Source of the DNA: CAVTJX01 sp963735175
Lineage (GTDB): Bacteria > Electryoneota > RPQS01
DNA: 64,000 nt
Reading direction: 5' to 3'
NCBI GenBank assembly: GCA_963735175.1
Contig: CAVTJX010000003.1
Coordinates: 62,001-126,000 of the forward strand
How positions within the stretch are numbered: the first letter of the stretch is position 1; the number at the start of each line of letters is the position of its first letter. Below are positions 62,408 to 64,000 of this stretch, piece by piece. The position numbers were made by a program, and so were the translations under genes. Under the pieces are notes generated by a model. The model saw only the letters and a program-made list of their open reading frames with translations, was not told where the DNA came from and did not search any database.

Positions 62408-64000
62408 GTGAGAACGCTTGCCTCGTTTTGCCTCCTGTGTGCCCTGGCGCTGTTTCGCACCACCGGCTCCGCGGCTTCGGCCCAGGAGCCGGCGGCGCTC
62501 GACACGTTGCGCATTGCCGGAGGCGACACGGTGGCGGTGGATACAGGGCGCGTCGCGGCGCGGACCGCCGACCGCTCGGGACTGGACACGCTGGTGAACT
62601 ACACGGCGCGGGAGATCGACTTCGACGTGGAGAAGCGGTTGACGGTGCTGACGGGCGACGCCACCATCGGCTATAAAGATATGACGCTGGAGGCGGAGCG
62701 GATTATCGTCGACTGGGACGCGCAGATTTTATCGGCCATGCCGGGGGTCGACACGCTCTGGGCGGACAGCGCGCAGACGGAGATCGAGAGCCTCGCGCCC
62801 CGCGGCCGGCCGCACTTCCGGCAGGGGGTGGACGATTTCACGGGTGACGAAATCGTCTACAACATGAAGACGCGCATCGGGCGCGTGCGCGGCGGCAGCA
62901 CGGAGTTCGAGGAAGGCTTCTACCACGGCGAGCAGTTCAAGCGGATCTCGGACAAGGTGATTCTCGTCAAGGGTGGCGACTTTACAACCTGCGAGGCGGA
63001 ATCGTCGCACTACCACTTTTCGGCCTCGGAGTTGAAAGTGAACGTGGGGCGGCGCGTGATCGCCCGGCCGGTGGTGCTGTACTTTGCCGACGTGCCGGTA
63101 CTGGCCGCGCCCTATGGAATTTTTCCGCAGCAGCACGGGCGAACCTCAGGGATCCTGATTCCGACCTTCGGCGAATCGTCCAGCCAGGGCCGGTTTTTGA
63201 AGGATATGGGGTATTACTGGGCGCCCTCGGACTATTTCGACGTGCGCTCGACCATCGACTATTACGAGAAGTTCGGCGTGCTGGGCCGCAGCGGCCTGCG
63301 CTACGAGAAGCGCTACACGCTGACGGGCAATACCAGCGTGGATTTCAATCTCAGCCGGGTGGGCGGGGCGCGTCACCGGGATTACTCGGTAATCTCGCAG
63401 CACAACCAGATCATCGACCGCAACACGCGGCTCAACATCAGCGGCGCGTACTATTCGAGCAACTCCTTCGTGCAGAACACCGGCAGCGTGCAGCAGCTCC
63501 TGAACCAGTCGGTGCGCTCGAACGCGACCTTCAGTAAAAGCTGGGACAATTCGCCGTGGACGTTCAGCGCTAATGCCGGTTACACGCAGAACCTGAAAAC
63601 CGACACGTGGGACGCGACGCTGCCGGGGATGACGCTGAATCACCGCAGCGGACTGATTTTCCCGCCGCCCAAGGCGCCGCGCAACATCCGCGGCGCGGTG
63701 GCGCCGAAGGAATTGCAGCCGCCGTGGTACCGCGCCTTCATGTGGAACTATGCGGTCAGCTACCGCAACGATCTGGCCATGCGGCGTCAGCCGAAGGAAG
63801 ACGCCATCCGCCCGGGACTGATCAACCTCGCGGGGCGGCAGGCGGCCAACACGACGATCTACGGGACGGACTCCACGGTCGTGCAGCAACGCGACGGCGC
63901 GGTGCATACGGCGAGCCTCAGCGCCAACGCCAAACTGCTGCGCTATGTCAGCCTGGTGCCGCGGCTGGGCATTTCGTCCCTCTGGACGCGGCGGGCGGTG
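62408..64000 (+). CDS. LptD/OstA-like LPS assembly outer-membrane protein, partial
   Basis: GTG 62408 starts MRTLASFCLLCALALFRTTG, a signal peptide. The reading frame is open to the right edge (over 530 codons), so the C-terminus is outside. The N-terminal OstA-like region has ARELDFDVEKRLTVLTGDAT and KDMTLEAERIIVDWDAQI, then FTGDEIVYNMKTRIGRVRGG, as in LptA/LptD. It is followed by FTTCEAESSHYHFSASELKV, PVVLYFADVPVLAAPYGIFP and QQHGRTSGILIPTFGESSSQ, the start of the LptD barrel. LptD inserts LPS into the outer leaflet with LptE. Some FCB bacteria carry similar proteins whose cargo is unproven. Confidence 0.85.
   Translation, partial: MRTLASFCLLCALALFRTTGSAASAQEPAALDTLRIAGGDTVAVDTGRVAARTADRSGLDTLVNYTAREIDFDVEKRLTVLTGDATIGYKDMTLEAERIIVDWDAQILSAMPGVDTLWADSAQTEIESLAPRGRPHFRQGVDDFTGDEIVYNMKTRIGRVRGGSTEFEEGFYHGEQFKRISDKVILVKGGDFTTCEAESSHYHFSASELKVNVGRRVIARPVVLYFADVPVLAAPYGIFPQQHGRTSGILIPTFGESSSQGRFLKDMGYYWAPSDYFDVRSTIDYYEKFGVLGRSGLRYEKRYTLTGNTSVDFNLSRVGGARHRDYSVISQHNQIIDRNTRLNISGAYYSSNSFVQNTGSVQQLLNQSVRSNATFSKSWDNSPWTFSANAGYTQNLKTDTWDATLPGMTLNHRSGLIFPPPKAPRNIRGAVAPKELQPPWYRAFMWNYAVSYRNDLAMRRQPKEDAIRPGLINLAGRQAANTTIYGTDSTVVQQRDGAVHTASLSANAKLLRYVSLVPRLGISSLWTRRAV

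Overview
The window is about 60% GC and comes from a Gram-negative bacterium, most likely an uncultivated lineage of the FCB superphylum (Zixibacteria/KSB1-like). This placement is inference. It rests on five secreted proteins that end in an NPFN-type (T9SS type A-like) sorting domain, on an LptD/OstA-like outer-membrane protein, a DUF5916 barrel and many lipoproteins, and on gene-dense DNA punctuated by short palindromic repeats. No rRNA, tRNA or CRISPR array was recognised.

Layout. 1-420: decayed HEPN-like fragment, unusually AT-rich. 420-12284: prfB with its programmed frameshift, a secreted subtilase, alr, a cytidylate-kinase-like gene, a DUF5916 protein, lysS, a REP-associated transposase (RAYT) between inverted REPs, a YdjM-like membrane protein and a LolC/E permease. 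12334-18234: methyltransferase, two GT39-type membrane glycosyltransferases and a propeller-like lipoprotein. 18382-27085 (mostly minus): FG-GAP protein, GH13 amylase, FKBP lipoprotein (plus), DoxX, CutA, an antitoxin remnant, a propeller-type T9SS cargo, YceI and HU. 27272-33190: OsmC, FmdB, M23 peptidase, two lipoproteins, Sua5/YrdC and a CPBP protease. 33415-38257: etfB, GNAT, etfA, a DUF5683-like protein and another propeller protein. 38385-43177: a compact glycan cluster (GT9, two GT4, DinB, methyltransferase). 43346-55494: M36 metalloprotease, CBS protein, beta-helix protein, MFS transporter, O6-alkylguanine-DNA methyltransferase, small barrel, nine-haem cytochrome lipoprotein with a collagen-like stalk, and a ClpX-like ATPase. 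56540-64000: alpha-glucan genes (debranching-like lipoprotein, ROK kinase, GH57) and the start of LptD.

Two themes run through the window. First, about 20 of roughly 50 genes carry one or more apparent single-base indels. The protein continues cleanly in another frame each time, and most breaks fit one extra base. Sequencing or assembly error is the likeliest cause, so these genes are given as whole spans with the breaks noted. The UGA in prfB is different: it is the conserved programmed +1 site. Second, the intergenic DNA holds at least ten families of short repeats, several of them palindromic. One family flanks the RAYT gene as inverted copies. Several repeats reach into genes and supply stop codons or C-terminal tails.
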